Shown here piece after piece: positions 43,701-53,642 of a stretch of DNA of 64,000 bases. Made by a program: the position numbers and the translations under genes. Each line of letters begins with the position of its first letter. Position 1 is the first letter of the stretch. Source of the stretch: Methylocaldum marinum (GTDB taxonomy: Bacteria; Pseudomonadota; Gammaproteobacteria; Methylococcales; Methylococcaceae); contig NZ_AP017928.1 of assembly GCF_003584645.1 (NCBI RefSeq), forward strand, positions 4,281,501-4,345,500, in the 5' to 3' direction. The notes under the pieces were generated by a model. It made no database searches. It was not told the DNA's origin and saw only the letters and a program-made list of their open reading frames with translations.

Positions 43701-44117
43701 CCGGTACGGCTTATCATCGAGCTGACCGAAACGGCGGCGGTGTCCGACATTCAGGATGCGCAACGCTTTATCGAAGCCATACACCAGGCCGGTTGTCGGG
43801 TTTGCCTGGACGATTTCGGCAGCGGCTTTTCGACCTTCGGCTATCTGAAATACCTGGGTGTCGAAGTGCTCAAGATCGACGGATTGTTCATCCGCGACTT
43901 GCCCAACAATCGGGACAATCAGGTTTTCGTGAAGGCGATGGTCGATGTGGCACGCGGACTGAAGAAAACCACGGTCGCCGAATACGTCGAGGATGCCGCG
44001 ACGCTGGACATGATACGAGGTCTCGGTGTTACCCTGGCGCAAGGATATTACCTGGACCGCCCGGTGGCCGAGCATCCGGCCCTAGAGGCCGCGGTAAGCT
44101 CGGAAGCCGGCCATTAG
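40713..44117 (+). CDS. Membrane-bound PAS-GGDEF-EAL c-di-GMP protein
   Basis: A 1134-residue signalling enzyme. About seven N-terminal helices (about 10-255) form a membrane sensor with the unusual FGSFHGIKEWLD motif; a coiled-coil (about 255-305) leads to three PAS domains (about 305-420, 430-550, 570-695). A GGDEF domain follows with ARLGGDEFAIL, then an EAL domain with EVLVR in place of EALVR, NISGRTF, the catalytic DDFGSGFST, KIDG and EYVE. Both catalytic sites look intact, so it may make and degrade c-di-GMP. Start ATG 40713 fits the hydrophobic N-terminus. Confidence 0.9.
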   Translation: MAELADISALRFIDLSVFYGFSYLILAVAVFLQPRSGRMVPFASELWLLGIFGSFHGIKEWLDVWMLLHKEGGAALRLLNASILVFSYLALFEFGRRLAVIRVASDKNQRPMRPSWLGPWVYLPLLAGVLGLTWIADDVVRGVSAGGQLLFGFSGSLISGVSLSVRRGRVCGWPVFPEIKSYLCVAAGTLIAYAVVAGLLIEGDEAFPDWLPTASSFAAVTGVPVHVLRGVCAFMLALALVFMTRSLNIAAQKHVESALAETAELNAGLAQRVRESTASLEAANRKLQKEIEERKLIEQGLRESEADLQRAQSVAHVGSWHLDVPNSALRWSAETYRIFGISEAAPLAIEDFWRLVHPEDRSVVESSWQAALRGESYDIEHRIAISGQVKWVREKAELEFDASGRAIGGTGIVQDITARKRAEEELKHAKELIQLVVDSIPVSISLIDCEQRYVLVNRSYEEWFQKSRGEIIGKPMWELLESEIYEQVRSHARAALSGDTVRFELLAKNSKGAQRWLDIQYLPRTDENGRVSGIFVLWFDITHRKHTEQRLRRILDRLRLSENRQRELAKLAQQEQRRMGALLSAMSIGILFEDRAGLVEYINPAFLRMWAIDEEFLLVGRTTRDVLEHSTHRFARPDHASKYVLRVLDTHEISERFELDLYDGRVLTQISYPVTDDAGRMIGRLWIYEDITYERQTAQQLLYLAERDPLTGLFNRHRFQDQLERLIATSVRTGGKFCLIYFDLDEFKYINDTFGHKAGDTVLVRIAGEISTLVRHEETFARLGGDEFAILSTVTPNSDLEALPGRIANAISAIPFRFRSTNMRVTGSVGVAVFPDHGENAEDLIAHADTAMYQAKGQGKNTWAIYDPTRDGSEAMMQRLSWNRRIAEALQRDLFELHYQGVYSVADGTLSHLEVLVRMRNPVDPACLIMPGQFISIAEKSGQITEIDRWVLKRGIEILARHPSIPPLAVNISGRTFDDPSLPHFIRSQLKQYGVDPVRLIIELTETAAVSDIQDAQRFIEAIHQAGCRVCLDDFGSGFSTFGYLKYLGVEVLKIDGLFIRDLPNNRDNQVFVKAMVDVARGLKKTTVAEYVEDAATLDMIRGLGVTLAQGYYLDRPVAEHPALEAAVSSEAGH

Positions 44118-44282
44118 CGGTTTCCTGCAGAACCGGAAAGCCCTGTGAGGCGGATTCCGGCACCGATCCATCTCTCCCGCACTGCGGAGCGTCGCCATAC
44201 TGCATTGGCGTTTCACATGTGAATCGGTGCGCGCAGGACCGTTTACGGTTTGCGGAGATAGGACTCGGACTTGATCCGAACC

Positions 44283-45614
44283 TCAGTCACCAGAATGGTG
44301 CCGGATCTGTGCGGGTTCTGCGAAGAACTTCTTCAATACCCTTAGCAAATGCGCCTGATCGAGAACGCCTGCGCTTTCCCGGATGCTGTGCATCGCCCAT
44401 AACGGGCAACCCACATCGACGGTAGGGATGCCGAGCCGGGCGGCCGTCATCGGGCCTATGGTCGAGCCGCAGGCCAGATCGGTCCGGTGCGCGTATTTCT
44501 GATAAGGTACGTCCGCTTGCCGGCAGAGTTCGATGAACTTAGCCTCGGTCAGGCTGTCTGTGGCATAACGCTGGTTTGCATTGACCTTGATCGCGGGTCC
44601 GCGGTTGACGGCGATTCGGTGCAGCGGCTCGTAGGCGTTGGGGAAATTGGGATGATAGGCGTGGGCGGCGTCCGTGCTGATCATGAAGCTGCGGGACAGC
44701 GCTTGTTTGTAGCCGGGCGCATCGGCATCGCCTGCGTAGGCGACGCGTTCCAGGACGTCGGAAATGAAGCTGCCCATTGCGCCCCGATTGCTTTCGCTGC
44801 CGATTTCCTCATGGTCGAAAAAAGCGCCAACGCAGGTGCTTTCCGGAGATGCGCTCTCGAGGAGCGCAGTCATCCCGGCGTAGCAGGAGCTGAGATTGTC
44901 GAGCTGGCTGTCGGAAATGAATTCGAGTTCGGGTCCCCAGAAACAGCCTTTTTGGGTATCGTACACGTTTAAGTCCCAGCTCAGGATATCGCCGGGCGCG
45001 CATTCGGCTTTTTCCGCGACCAGGCCGAGAAATTTTTGGTCCGGCAATTCGGTCTCGTCAAGACCGCTGAACAATAAGGGCAACTCGTTTTGCTTGTTAA
45101 GCTTCAATCCGTCCTCATTCACGGAACGGTTCATGTGTATGGCAAGGTTGGCCAAGCGTACCAAAGGCTGTTCGAATTGAATCAGCCGGCTGTGCAGCGT
45201 CGATCCGTTCGTTACGCAGATTCTGCCCGCGAGACTCAGATCACGGTCGCTGAAGGTTGCGAGGATAGGGCCGCCGTAAACCTCGACGGCGAGCCGCATC
45301 ATGGTTTCCGTCTGATGAGGCGCCGTGGGTTTGAGGCGCAGACCCGGCGAGTCCGTATGGGCTCCGACGATGCGAAAGCCGCCCTCGGTGAGGGGCTTGG
45401 AACCGACGACAAAGGCAATCAGCGAGGATCCTCCGCGGATGACGTAATGCTTTCCTTGCGGCTGCAGATGCCAGGCCTGGCTTTCCTCCAGGCGAGTGAA
45501 GCCGTTCTCGTGCAAGCGTTTTTCCATCGTGACGACCGCATGCCACGGGCTGGGACTGGCATCGATAAAGTCGAGCAGTTCTTGAGCGTGTCTAGCGATT
45601 TCGGGAGGGATCAT
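44283..45614 (-). CDS. apeB: M18 family aminopeptidase
   Basis: A 443-residue zinc aminopeptidase removing N-terminal residues, often acidic ones, from peptides. Metal and catalytic motifs: AHTDSPGLRLKP, DHEEIGSES, DAAHAYHPNFP, and VDVGCPLWAMHSIRES near the end. The frame allows a start five codons earlier (45629), but MIPPEIARHAQELLDFI is the family-like beginning. It diverges from haoA, whose promoter would lie in the 99-base gap. Confidence 0.88.
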   Translation of the reverse strand: MIPPEIARHAQELLDFIDASPSPWHAVVTMEKRLHENGFTRLEESQAWHLQPQGKHYVIRGGSSLIAFVVGSKPLTEGGFRIVGAHTDSPGLRLKPTAPHQTETMMRLAVEVYGGPILATFSDRDLSLAGRICVTNGSTLHSRLIQFEQPLVRLANLAIHMNRSVNEDGLKLNKQNELPLLFSGLDETELPDQKFLGLVAEKAECAPGDILSWDLNVYDTQKGCFWGPELEFISDSQLDNLSSCYAGMTALLESASPESTCVGAFFDHEEIGSESNRGAMGSFISDVLERVAYAGDADAPGYKQALSRSFMISTDAAHAYHPNFPNAYEPLHRIAVNRGPAIKVNANQRYATDSLTEAKFIELCRQADVPYQKYAHRTDLACGSTIGPMTAARLGIPTVDVGCPLWAMHSIRESAGVLDQAHLLRVLKKFFAEPAQIRHHSGD

Positions 45615-45637
45615 GCGTAAGAGCCTCAATAAAACGT

Positions 45638-45668
45638 TTGACGAGACTTGGTTCTGAATCGATACTAT
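45638..45668 (+). promoter_or_regulatory. Candidate haoA promoter
   Basis: TTGACG (45638-45643) and TACTAT (45663-45668) are separated by 19 bases, slightly longer than usual. The position, 45 bases upstream of the haoA ATG, is right, but the match is mediocre. Confidence 0.3.
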
Positions 45669-45713
45669 ATGGTGGACGTGCGTAATTTACGGCGTCCTAA
45701 CGGAGGAGTGATA

Positions 45714-47333
45714 ATGCTTACCAAAATTCTAAAAAGCATGCTCTTCCTGCTTTTCGTGCATGCGCTTCCGTCGGTAGCGTACGCGAAGCAGGACGACATC
45801 AGCTTTCAACAATTAAAAGACAAATACTATCAAGACCATCCCGGAAAAGGGAAATTCGGGGACCTGTGGGAGCCCATTCCGATTCAGAAATATTGGAATC
45901 CCAAGGATTTTTACAAACCCCCGACGACCGTGACCGGCGAGGTGACACGCGAGCAATGCGTGGTCTGCCATCAGTCGGTAACGCCCGGCGCATTCCACGC
46001 CTGGCAGAACAGCACACATGCGAATCTGGACAAGATTCGCAATATGCCCAATGCCAAAGACCCTCGATTCTACAAAAAAGCGAAGCTTGCCGAAGTCGAG
46101 CAGCAGCTGGCGAAGCAGGGACTGCTCAAGGAAGGCGAGCAGCTTAAAGATGTCGGCTGTATCGATTGCCACGGCAGTGTCGGAGCGAAATCCATTCAGC
46201 ACGACAAAGATCTCGTGATGCCGGATCGGGCTCAGTGCGGAACCTGCCACACGACCGAGTTTGCCGAGGCCGAGTCCGAAAAGGAGCAGGAGTGGCCGCA
46301 AGGTCAGTGGTCCAAGGGCCATCCGTCCCACGCGATGGACTGGAAAGCCAACGTGGAGACGGCGATCTGGGCAGGCATGGCGGAGCGCGAGATTGCTCAA
46401 GGCTGCGACATGTGCCATTACCAGCAGAACAAATGCGACGGCTGTCATACGCGGCACACATTCTCCGCGGCGGAAGCGCGCCAGCCGGAAGCCTGTTCCA
46501 CTTGCCATAACGGCGTGGATCACAACGAATGGGAAAACTATCTGCTCTCCAAGCACGGCACGGTCTATCTGACCCAAGGCAAGCAGAAATGGAATTTCGA
46601 GGTTCCCCTGAAAGATGCCATCACCAAGGGCGGCTATACGGCGCCGACCTGTCAGACCTGCCACTTCGAGTTCGAGGGTGAGTATTCCCACAATCTGGTA
46701 CGGAAGGTGCGCTGGGCGTTCAATCCGACACCGGCAATCGCGGACAATCTGAGCCACCCCTGGTTCGAGGACCGCAAGGAAGCCTGGCAGCAAACCTGTT
46801 CGAACTGCCATTCCCCGAGCTTTGCCGAAAGTTATCTCACCGCGGCGGACAAGGGGACGATAGCCGGTCTGAAGGTCGAACAGGAAGCCAAGAAAGTCGT
46901 CGAGGCTTTGTATAATGACGGCCTGCTGCCCGGACAGAAAACCAATCGTCCGCAACCACCGAAACCGGAGAAAGATGCGGCCGGCGGGTTCTTCCAGCTG
47001 TTCTGGGCCAAAGGAAACAACCCGTCTCACGTTGAACGCGTTTACGCGGACATGTGGGAACATGACGTGATCAAGCTCTACAAAGGGCTGTTCCATGCCA
47101 ATCCGGGCGGTTTCACCTACACCGAAGGGTGGTCCGAACTCATGCGCGATTACGCCATTATCATGGACGAGAATACCAAGCTTCGGGAAGCGGCCGGAAA
47201 AACCGCGCAAAACGGCGAATCGCCGACTCGTGCAGCCTTGCGCGAGTTCAAGGATGCCGTCGCCAGTCGCTACGTTCTCGGTTCGCTCCTGGTTGCGGCC
47301 GGCATCGTGGTGATCCGTTCGCGCAAGCGCTAG
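45714..47333 (+). CDS. haoA: Hydroxylamine oxidoreductase (octaheme)
   Basis: A 539-residue periplasmic octaheme cytochrome c that oxidises hydroxylamine to nitric oxide/nitrite. Eight CxxCH motifs are visible: CVVCH, CIDCH, CGTCH, CDMCH, CDGCH, CSTCH, CQTCH, CSNCH. The Tyr that cross-links to the P460 heme in Nitrosomonas fits Tyr469 in NPGGFTYTEGW. A signal peptide (MLTKILKSMLFLLFVHALPS) starts at ATG 45714, which has a GGAGG five to ten bases upstream; the frame extends to 45648. A C-terminal helix (GSLLVAAGIVVI) with RSRKR suggests membrane tethering. In methanotrophs it removes the hydroxylamine made when pMMO oxidises ammonia. Confidence 0.95.
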   Translation: MLTKILKSMLFLLFVHALPSVAYAKQDDISFQQLKDKYYQDHPGKGKFGDLWEPIPIQKYWNPKDFYKPPTTVTGEVTREQCVVCHQSVTPGAFHAWQNSTHANLDKIRNMPNAKDPRFYKKAKLAEVEQQLAKQGLLKEGEQLKDVGCIDCHGSVGAKSIQHDKDLVMPDRAQCGTCHTTEFAEAESEKEQEWPQGQWSKGHPSHAMDWKANVETAIWAGMAEREIAQGCDMCHYQQNKCDGCHTRHTFSAAEARQPEACSTCHNGVDHNEWENYLLSKHGTVYLTQGKQKWNFEVPLKDAITKGGYTAPTCQTCHFEFEGEYSHNLVRKVRWAFNPTPAIADNLSHPWFEDRKEAWQQTCSNCHSPSFAESYLTAADKGTIAGLKVEQEAKKVVEALYNDGLLPGQKTNRPQPPKPEKDAAGGFFQLFWAKGNNPSHVERVYADMWEHDVIKLYKGLFHANPGGFTYTEGWSELMRDYAIIMDENTKLREAAGKTAQNGESPTRAALREFKDAVASRYVLGSLLVAAGIVVIRSRKR

Positions 47334-47340
47334 GAGCGGC

Positions 47341-48363
47341 ATGACGCGGCTTAACGATGGAGCCCGGCGGGCCGGCAAGCCAAGGTTGCTCCTTGGCCTT
47401 GGGCTGCTGCTCGCCGGGCTGGTTGTACTCTTTTTCGGATTACCGAGCTTCTTTTCCGAGGAAATGCGGTTCGAGAAGATCGGGGAGATGAAGCCGGGCG
47501 ATACGGAATTCCCGGAGCTCGAAGGTCAGTTCCAGCCCGAAAGTTTGGCGGAATACCAGATCGCCCAGGCGGACAAGGTTCTGGTCTCGCTGCACGCCGT
47601 CAGTTATCGTGACAAAAGCGGCATTTCGCGGCGTGCAATCGTTTATCCGCCGGTTTCCGACAAGGACTCGTCGACTCCGGCCGGTATCGGGGATGGACAT
47701 CAGCTTCGGCATGACCTTTGGGCAGACGCGGCAAAAGCGATACGCCAGCACACGGATGAAAATGCCCTGTTCGTATCGTGGTGGGATGACGCTCAGCGGA
47801 TTCATTTTTTGACCGGGCGCGACGCTTGGGTTATGCAACCGGTTGCCGAAGCTTATCCCGAACCGCGGCCGAGGGCTTTTTGGGACGAAATTTCAGGCGG
47901 ATTTGCCGAAAATGAGGAACCTTTGCGTCAGTTGGCTCGCTGGTTGGCGATGGATGCCGACCAGGCGCTAGCGGAAATCTCGGAGCGTTTGCCGAAAGAT
48001 CGACCGGTTTTTTGGGCCATTTGTTTGGACGATCTGGCAAGGCTTTCGGAGATCGAAGCCTTGAGTGGCGTTAGCTTTCCCTTTGAGGCGAGGTTCTTCC
48101 CGGCCGCGGCCGACATCCACGCCCGGATTTCGGCAGTAAAACGCTGGGCCGCGGAAAAGGGCAACGGCAGTTATCTGGTCCATCCGCTTCCGGGGGGCGG
48201 AATTCGTGCCTGGCGTATTACTTCGGAAGAGGGCGAAAAGACGCTGATGGCGAGGCTGTTGCCGTTCGTCGGCTCGGTGGGGCGTGCGCCCAAGCAGTTG
48301 CAGGTGGTTTATCAATCCGCGCAAGGTGCTTATCTCAGTATTTTCGAGTGGGTCTCGCGGTGA
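47341..48363 (+). CDS. haoB: Hydroxylamine oxidation protein HaoB
   Basis: A 340-residue membrane-anchored protein: basic N-terminus, one transmembrane helix (LLLGLGLLLAGLVVLFFGLP, about 16-35), and a large periplasmic region with no heme or cysteine-ligand motif. By position (seven bases after haoA) and layout it is HaoB, the partner gene found with haoA in methanotrophs and ammonia oxidisers. Its molecular role is unknown; involvement in HaoA assembly or electron transfer is inference. It shares a transcript with haoA. Confidence 0.88.
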   Translation: MTRLNDGARRAGKPRLLLGLGLLLAGLVVLFFGLPSFFSEEMRFEKIGEMKPGDTEFPELEGQFQPESLAEYQIAQADKVLVSLHAVSYRDKSGISRRAIVYPPVSDKDSSTPAGIGDGHQLRHDLWADAAKAIRQHTDENALFVSWWDDAQRIHFLTGRDAWVMQPVAEAYPEPRPRAFWDEISGGFAENEEPLRQLARWLAMDADQALAEISERLPKDRPVFWAICLDDLARLSEIEALSGVSFPFEARFFPAAADIHARISAVKRWAAEKGNGSYLVHPLPGGGIRAWRITSEEGEKTLMARLLPFVGSVGRAPKQLQVVYQSAQGAYLSIFEWVSR

Positions 48364-48668
48364 CCACATGAAAACCCCATGCGGTGAAAGAGAGTCTCCA
48401 ACTGCACCAAGATTCGGCGTTACTCGTCAGCATGATCGCACCGATTCAGCATATTCTTTTATTCTGCGATAATTGGCATCCACTTTGTGGCAGAATGACA
48501 AGGGATAATCGAACGATGCAAGTACTTGCGGACTCCGCTCAACGCTAAAGCATCAATATCGGATCCGCTTCTCGCGGCGGTCAATGCGATCATCAGGCAT
48601 TTCCGGTGCCACTTCGTTCGTTCCCCATGTAACGTAACCAGCACTCAAAACACATTCCCGACGGATAG
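48364..48668. other. Intergenic region between haoB and ccmA
   Basis: No gene is seen. GATAAT (48506-48511) and TTGTGG about 20 bases upstream are weak promoter hexamers for ccmA. A 12-bp palindrome GCAAGTACTTGC lies near 48520-48531. No clear terminator follows haoB, so read-through into ccmABC is possible. Confidence 0.35.
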
Positions 48669-49298
48669 ATGAACGGTTCAGCACCCACACTTCAAGCGCG
48701 GGGATTGGAGTGCGTGCGCTCCGATAGCCTTTTGTTCAGCGACCTGAATTTCAGCGTCAAAGCCGGGCAAGTCCTTCAGATTGAAGGGCCGAACGGCAGC
48801 GGCAAGACGAGTCTGCTGCGGATACTGGCCGGTCTGACACCCCCCAGCGAAGGTGAAGTTCTGTGGCGCGGCGAAAATATCGCCCGGCGGCGCCCCGCCT
48901 TTCTCTCCGAAGTGGCTTATTTGGGGCATCAACTGGGTTTGAAGGCGGAACTGTCCGTGGAGGAAAATTTGCGTCTTGCGCTCGCTCTCAATGGCGTATC
49001 TTTTACACCCGAAAGTCTTGCGGAAATTCTTCGAACCGTGGGACTAACCGGCCGAGAGGATGTTCCGGCCCGAGCGCTTTCGGCGGGACAGCGGCAGCGT
49101 GTTACCCTGGCTCGACTCATCTTGTCGGCTGCGAAGCTTTGGATTCTCGATGAGCCATTTACAGCCCTCGACATCAACGGAGTCAGCTTGGTGGAGTCTC
49201 TGCTGGAAGCGCATTTGAATCATGGCGGCCTGGTGGTCCTCACCTCGCATCAAACGGTGCGGATCGGCGGCGGGCTCGTCAAACTGGCTTTGGCGTGA
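48669..49298 (+). CDS. ccmA: Heme exporter ATPase CcmA
   Basis: A 209-residue ABC ATPase of cytochrome c maturation system I. Walker A is GPNGSGKTS, the signature is ALSAGQRQR (an A for the usual G), Walker B is LWILDEPFTALD, and the switch is LTSHQ. The LRILAGLTPPSEGEVLWRG segment is characteristic of CcmA. With CcmB and CcmC it releases holo-CcmE at the membrane. It overlaps ccmB by four bases (GTGA). The apparent functional logic is to serve c-type cytochromes such as HaoA upstream. Confidence 0.93.
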   Translation: MNGSAPTLQARGLECVRSDSLLFSDLNFSVKAGQVLQIEGPNGSGKTSLLRILAGLTPPSEGEVLWRGENIARRRPAFLSEVAYLGHQLGLKAELSVEENLRLALALNGVSFTPESLAEILRTVGLTGREDVPARALSAGQRQRVTLARLILSAAKLWILDEPFTALDINGVSLVESLLEAHLNHGGLVVLTSHQTVRIGGGLVKLALA

Positions 49299-49972
49299 GA
49301 CGGATGATGGCCCCGTTCCTGGCGCTGCTCAAGCGCGATTTATTGCTGGCCTTCCGGCATCGGGGAGAGCTTGCCAATCCTTTGCTGTTCTTCTTGGTCG
49401 TCGTGACACTTTTTCCGCTCGGCGTCAGTCCGGAAGAGGCGTTGCTCAGGAAAATCGCACCGGGAGTCATCTGGATCGCGGCGTTACTGGCGGCATTGTA
49501 TTCGCTGGAAAATATGTTCCGATCCGATTTTGACGACGGTTCGCTGGAGCAGATGGCGTTGAGCCCATATCCACTATCGTTGCTGGTTCTGGCGAAAGTC
49601 ACGGCGCACTGGCTGGTGAGCGGGTTGCCGATGCTGTTGCTGGCGCCGCTGCTGGGTCTGTTCCTCGTCATGCCGGCGTCGGCCATGGGGGTGCTCGTGT
49701 TGACTCTGCTGATCGGTACGCCTCTTTTGAGCCTGATCGGTTCCATCGGAGTGGCGTTGACGGTCGGACTCAGGCGGGGCGGTCTTTTGCTGACACTCCT
49801 GGTCCTGCCCCTGTACATTCCGGTGCTGATTTTCGCTACCAACGCCGTTTCCGCCGCTGCGGCGGGAATGCCGGTCACCGGCCAGTTATATTTTTTGGCT
49901 GCCATGCTGGTGTTGGCGTTGACCCTGGTGCCGCTGGCAACTGCTGCCGCTTTGAGAATTAGTTTGAGTTGA
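49295..49972 (+). CDS. ccmB: Heme exporter membrane subunit CcmB
   Basis: A 225-residue protein with about six transmembrane helices and the CcmB segment FPLGVSPEEALLRKIAPGVIW followed by a FRSDFDDGSLEQM motif. It forms the membrane channel of the CcmABC complex. The GTG at 49295 overlaps the ccmA stop; ATG 49304 (MMAPF) is a possible later start. It ends with TGA five bases before ccmC. Confidence 0.93.
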   Translation: MRRMMAPFLALLKRDLLLAFRHRGELANPLLFFLVVVTLFPLGVSPEEALLRKIAPGVIWIAALLAALYSLENMFRSDFDDGSLEQMALSPYPLSLLVLAKVTAHWLVSGLPMLLLAPLLGLFLVMPASAMGVLVLTLLIGTPLLSLIGSIGVALTVGLRRGGLLLTLLVLPLYIPVLIFATNAVSAAAAGMPVTGQLYFLAAMLVLALTLVPLATAAALRISLS

Positions 49973-49977
49973 TCCTT

Positions 49978-50724
49978 ATGTGGACATTCTTTCATAAACT
50001 TGCCTCGCCGAAACATTTTTACCGGATTTCCGGGTACTTGGTTTTTTGGCTTGGCGCGATAACGACGATATTGCTGCTGGCCGGTTTATATCTGGGCTTA
50101 TTCGTTGCGCCGCCCGATTATCAACAGGGAGAGAGCTATCGAATTATGTTCGTGCATGTGCCCAGTGCGTGGATGTCACTTTTCATTTACGTGTTCATGG
50201 CTGTTCTCAGCGCCATTTACTTGATATGGAATATCAAGCTGGCGGACGTGATGGCAAGCAGTTCGGCGGCCTTGGGTGCGTCGTTTACGTTTCTCGCGCT
50301 GGCGACGGGGTCACTCTGGGGCAAGCCGATGTGGGGCGCCTGGTGGGTCTGGGATGCGAGACTCACGTCGGAGCTGATCCTGCTCTTCCTTTACCTGGGC
50401 TACATTGCCCTGGTTTCCGCAATCGAAGATAAGCGCACGGCCGCAAGAGCGGGCGGAGTCTTGATACTGGTCGGGGTGGTCAATATTCCGATCATCCACT
50501 ACTCCGTGGAATGGTGGAGTACCCTTCATCAGGGACCTACGGTTACCAAATTCGACAAACCCTCGATACATTTCAGCATGTTGCTGCCGTTACTGCTCAT
50601 GGCAGCGGCTTTCCAACTCTACTATTTCACGGTGCTTCTCATCCGTGCCCGCGCCGAAGTTGTCGATCGCGAAAGGCGTAGCGCTTGGGTGCAGGAAACC
50701 TTCTCGAATTCAGCATCCGGTTAA
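49978..50724 (+). CDS. ccmC: Heme-handling membrane protein CcmC
   Basis: A 248-residue heme-binding membrane protein, about six helices, with the tryptophan-rich signature WGKPMWGAWWVWDARLTSEL and the flanking histidines in VHVPSAWMS and IHYSVEWW that coordinate heme. It passes heme to CcmE. A TTG at 49969 could add three residues; ATG 49978 is preferred. ccmD and ccmEFGHI do not follow here: the next gene is an unrelated lipoprotein on the other strand. So the rest of the pathway must be encoded elsewhere. Confidence 0.93.
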   Translation: MWTFFHKLASPKHFYRISGYLVFWLGAITTILLLAGLYLGLFVAPPDYQQGESYRIMFVHVPSAWMSLFIYVFMAVLSAIYLIWNIKLADVMASSSAALGASFTFLALATGSLWGKPMWGAWWVWDARLTSELILLFLYLGYIALVSAIEDKRTAARAGGVLILVGVVNIPIIHYSVEWWSTLHQGPTVTKFDKPSIHFSMLLPLLLMAAAFQLYYFTVLLIRARAEVVDRERRSAWVQETFSNSASG

Positions 50725-50824
50725 GCGCCGAGTTTTTCCTCGCCATTTCTGCTGTGTTTTTCGGTAGGCCGTTTCGTTATTGTCTAGGGCCGAAATCTCC
50801 TTTGGTCGGTGTAACGCGGTCCGA

Positions 50825-50860
50825 CAAAAAAAACCCGGCCGACGGGCATCGGCCGGGGTT
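50825..50860 (-). terminator. Rho-independent terminator of the lipoprotein gene
   Basis: On the minus strand AACCCCGGCCGA, a six-base loop and TCGGCCGGGTT run into a stretch of eight T bases. It is 35 bases past the lpp-like stop. On the plus strand it could also end ccmC transcription, although without a T-run. Confidence 0.8.
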
Positions 50861-50894
50861 CCTTAAACTGTTCGCGGTCTTGGGAGACGCGAGA

Positions 50895-51173
50895 TTACTT
50901 CATCATCGATTTTCTGAACATGCGATCCAATTTGCTGTTCACTTCTTCAGAAGAAGCGGCGGCTCTGCGAGCTGCGGATTCAGCGCTTGCGGCTTTGGAT
51001 TCGGCTGCCTGAGCGGCAGACAGTGCTTCCTCGGAGGTGCTCCTGACAGAAGAAACTTCTGCCTTCAAGCCGTCAACCTGAGTCTGCAGGTTGTTGAGAT
51101 CGGATTTGCTGGCACAGCCTACGGTCAAACCAGCAGACAGCAGCAGTACGCCCAGTTTGGTTGCTTTCATCAT
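50895..51173 (-). CDS. Lpp-like outer-membrane lipoprotein with C-terminal lysine
   Basis: A 92-residue Braun-type (alanine-zipper) lipoprotein. The signal ends in a lipobox LTVGC (Cys20), followed by CASKSDLNNLQTQVDGLK and a regular Ala/Ser/Glu heptad coiled-coil. It ends RKSMMK: a C-terminal lysine is the residue by which Braun lipoprotein is linked to peptidoglycan. The next gene upstream on the same strand is an L,D-transpeptidase, the enzyme class that makes this link. A start one codon later (MKATK) is equally possible. Lpp/OprI family is inferred by pattern. Confidence 0.85.
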   Translation of the reverse strand: MMKATKLGVLLLSAGLTVGCASKSDLNNLQTQVDGLKAEVSSVRSTSEEALSAAQAAESKAASAESAARRAAASSEEVNSKLDRMFRKSMMK

Positions 51174-51296
51174 CGTCTCTTTCCTTTTTTATTGACTGAA
51201 ATACTTGGCCAAAACATCCGTCCCGAAGAACAAATGGGTAACATTTCCCAGTTTGCTGCGGAACGGACACTCTTTCCAGCGTTATTTTGGCACAAA

Positions 51297-51851
51297 TTAC
51301 CGAATTACCACTAGGGTGCCCTTTTTTATTCGGGCACTGAGCCTATCGATCTGTTCGTTCGTCATCGCTATACATCCTTGAGTCCAGTCGAAAAACTGAT
51401 GAACCAAGCGACTCGCCCGCCCCAAACCATGGATTCCGATTTGTCCGCCGAGACTCGTGTTTTGGGGTGGAACGGTCGCGCCAACGCTGGTGCGCAGAAT
51501 CGTACGATAGGTATCCGGTCCGATGAGGCCCGTCGCGAAAGCTCGCTCCGCGTTCTCGCGATTGGGGTAGGTGAAGCCGAAGAACTTGTGGTATCGGCTC
51601 TTTTCGTTAATCCAGCCGATACGATATTCGCCCAGGGGCGTCTTATAGTCTCCGCGCTCTTTGAAAAGACCGACGCCTCTGCGTCCTATCGCAATCTTTT
51701 CGAACACTTCCAGCTCGTGATCACCCTCTATGACTTTCAATACATGCGGTGCGGTCTCGACCAACAGCCATATGGCGTTGTCTTCGACGTTTGCTTCCGT
51801 GTTCGGTGTGAGCAGTGCGGGAAGTAGGCCGAGTACAGATCGCAATTTCAC
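51297..51851 (-). CDS. L,D-transpeptidase (YkuD domain)
   Basis: A 184-residue protein with a hydrophobic signal-like N-terminus (MKLRSVLGLLPALL) and a YkuD catalytic domain: GRRGVGLFKERGDYKTPLG early, then IGIHGLG and the catalytic Cys in DWTQGCIAM. The domain occupies almost the whole protein; there is no LysM or peptidoglycan-binding module. It would form 3-3 cross-links or attach a lysine-ending lipoprotein to meso-diaminopimelate. It lies 123 bases upstream of the Lpp-like gene on the same strand. Confidence 0.88.
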   Translation of the reverse strand: MKLRSVLGLLPALLTPNTEANVEDNAIWLLVETAPHVLKVIEGDHELEVFEKIAIGRRGVGLFKERGDYKTPLGEYRIGWINEKSRYHKFFGFTYPNRENAERAFATGLIGPDTYRTILRTSVGATVPPQNTSLGGQIGIHGLGRASRLVHQFFDWTQGCIAMTNEQIDRLSARIKKGTLVVIR

Positions 51852-51934
51852 GTGTTGTCTCCCAGATTCTTGTATCCTAAAGTTTAGTCAAAAAAATTTT
51901 CTCGACTGTTAACGCGACTGAGTAGAATAAATAG

Positions 51935-53599
<1,665 letters not shown>

Positions 53600-53616
53600 T
53601 TCGCATGTGATGTCGA

Positions 53617-53638
53617 GGCTGCCGAGCAATCGGCGGCC
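53617..53638. terminator. Hairpin between convergent pgm and rsmA
   Basis: GGCTGCCGA (53617-53625) and TCGGCGGCC (53630-53638) pair nine bases with one wobble and a four-base loop, in the 43-base gap between genes that end facing each other. There is no T-run. Probable shared bidirectional terminator. Confidence 0.5.
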
Positions 53639-53642
53639 GCTA

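Noticed and set aside
45813..47378. A 521-residue frame antisense to haoA
   Set aside because: The sense strand encodes the eight CxxCH motifs of HaoA; the antisense frame is a GC-bias artefact.
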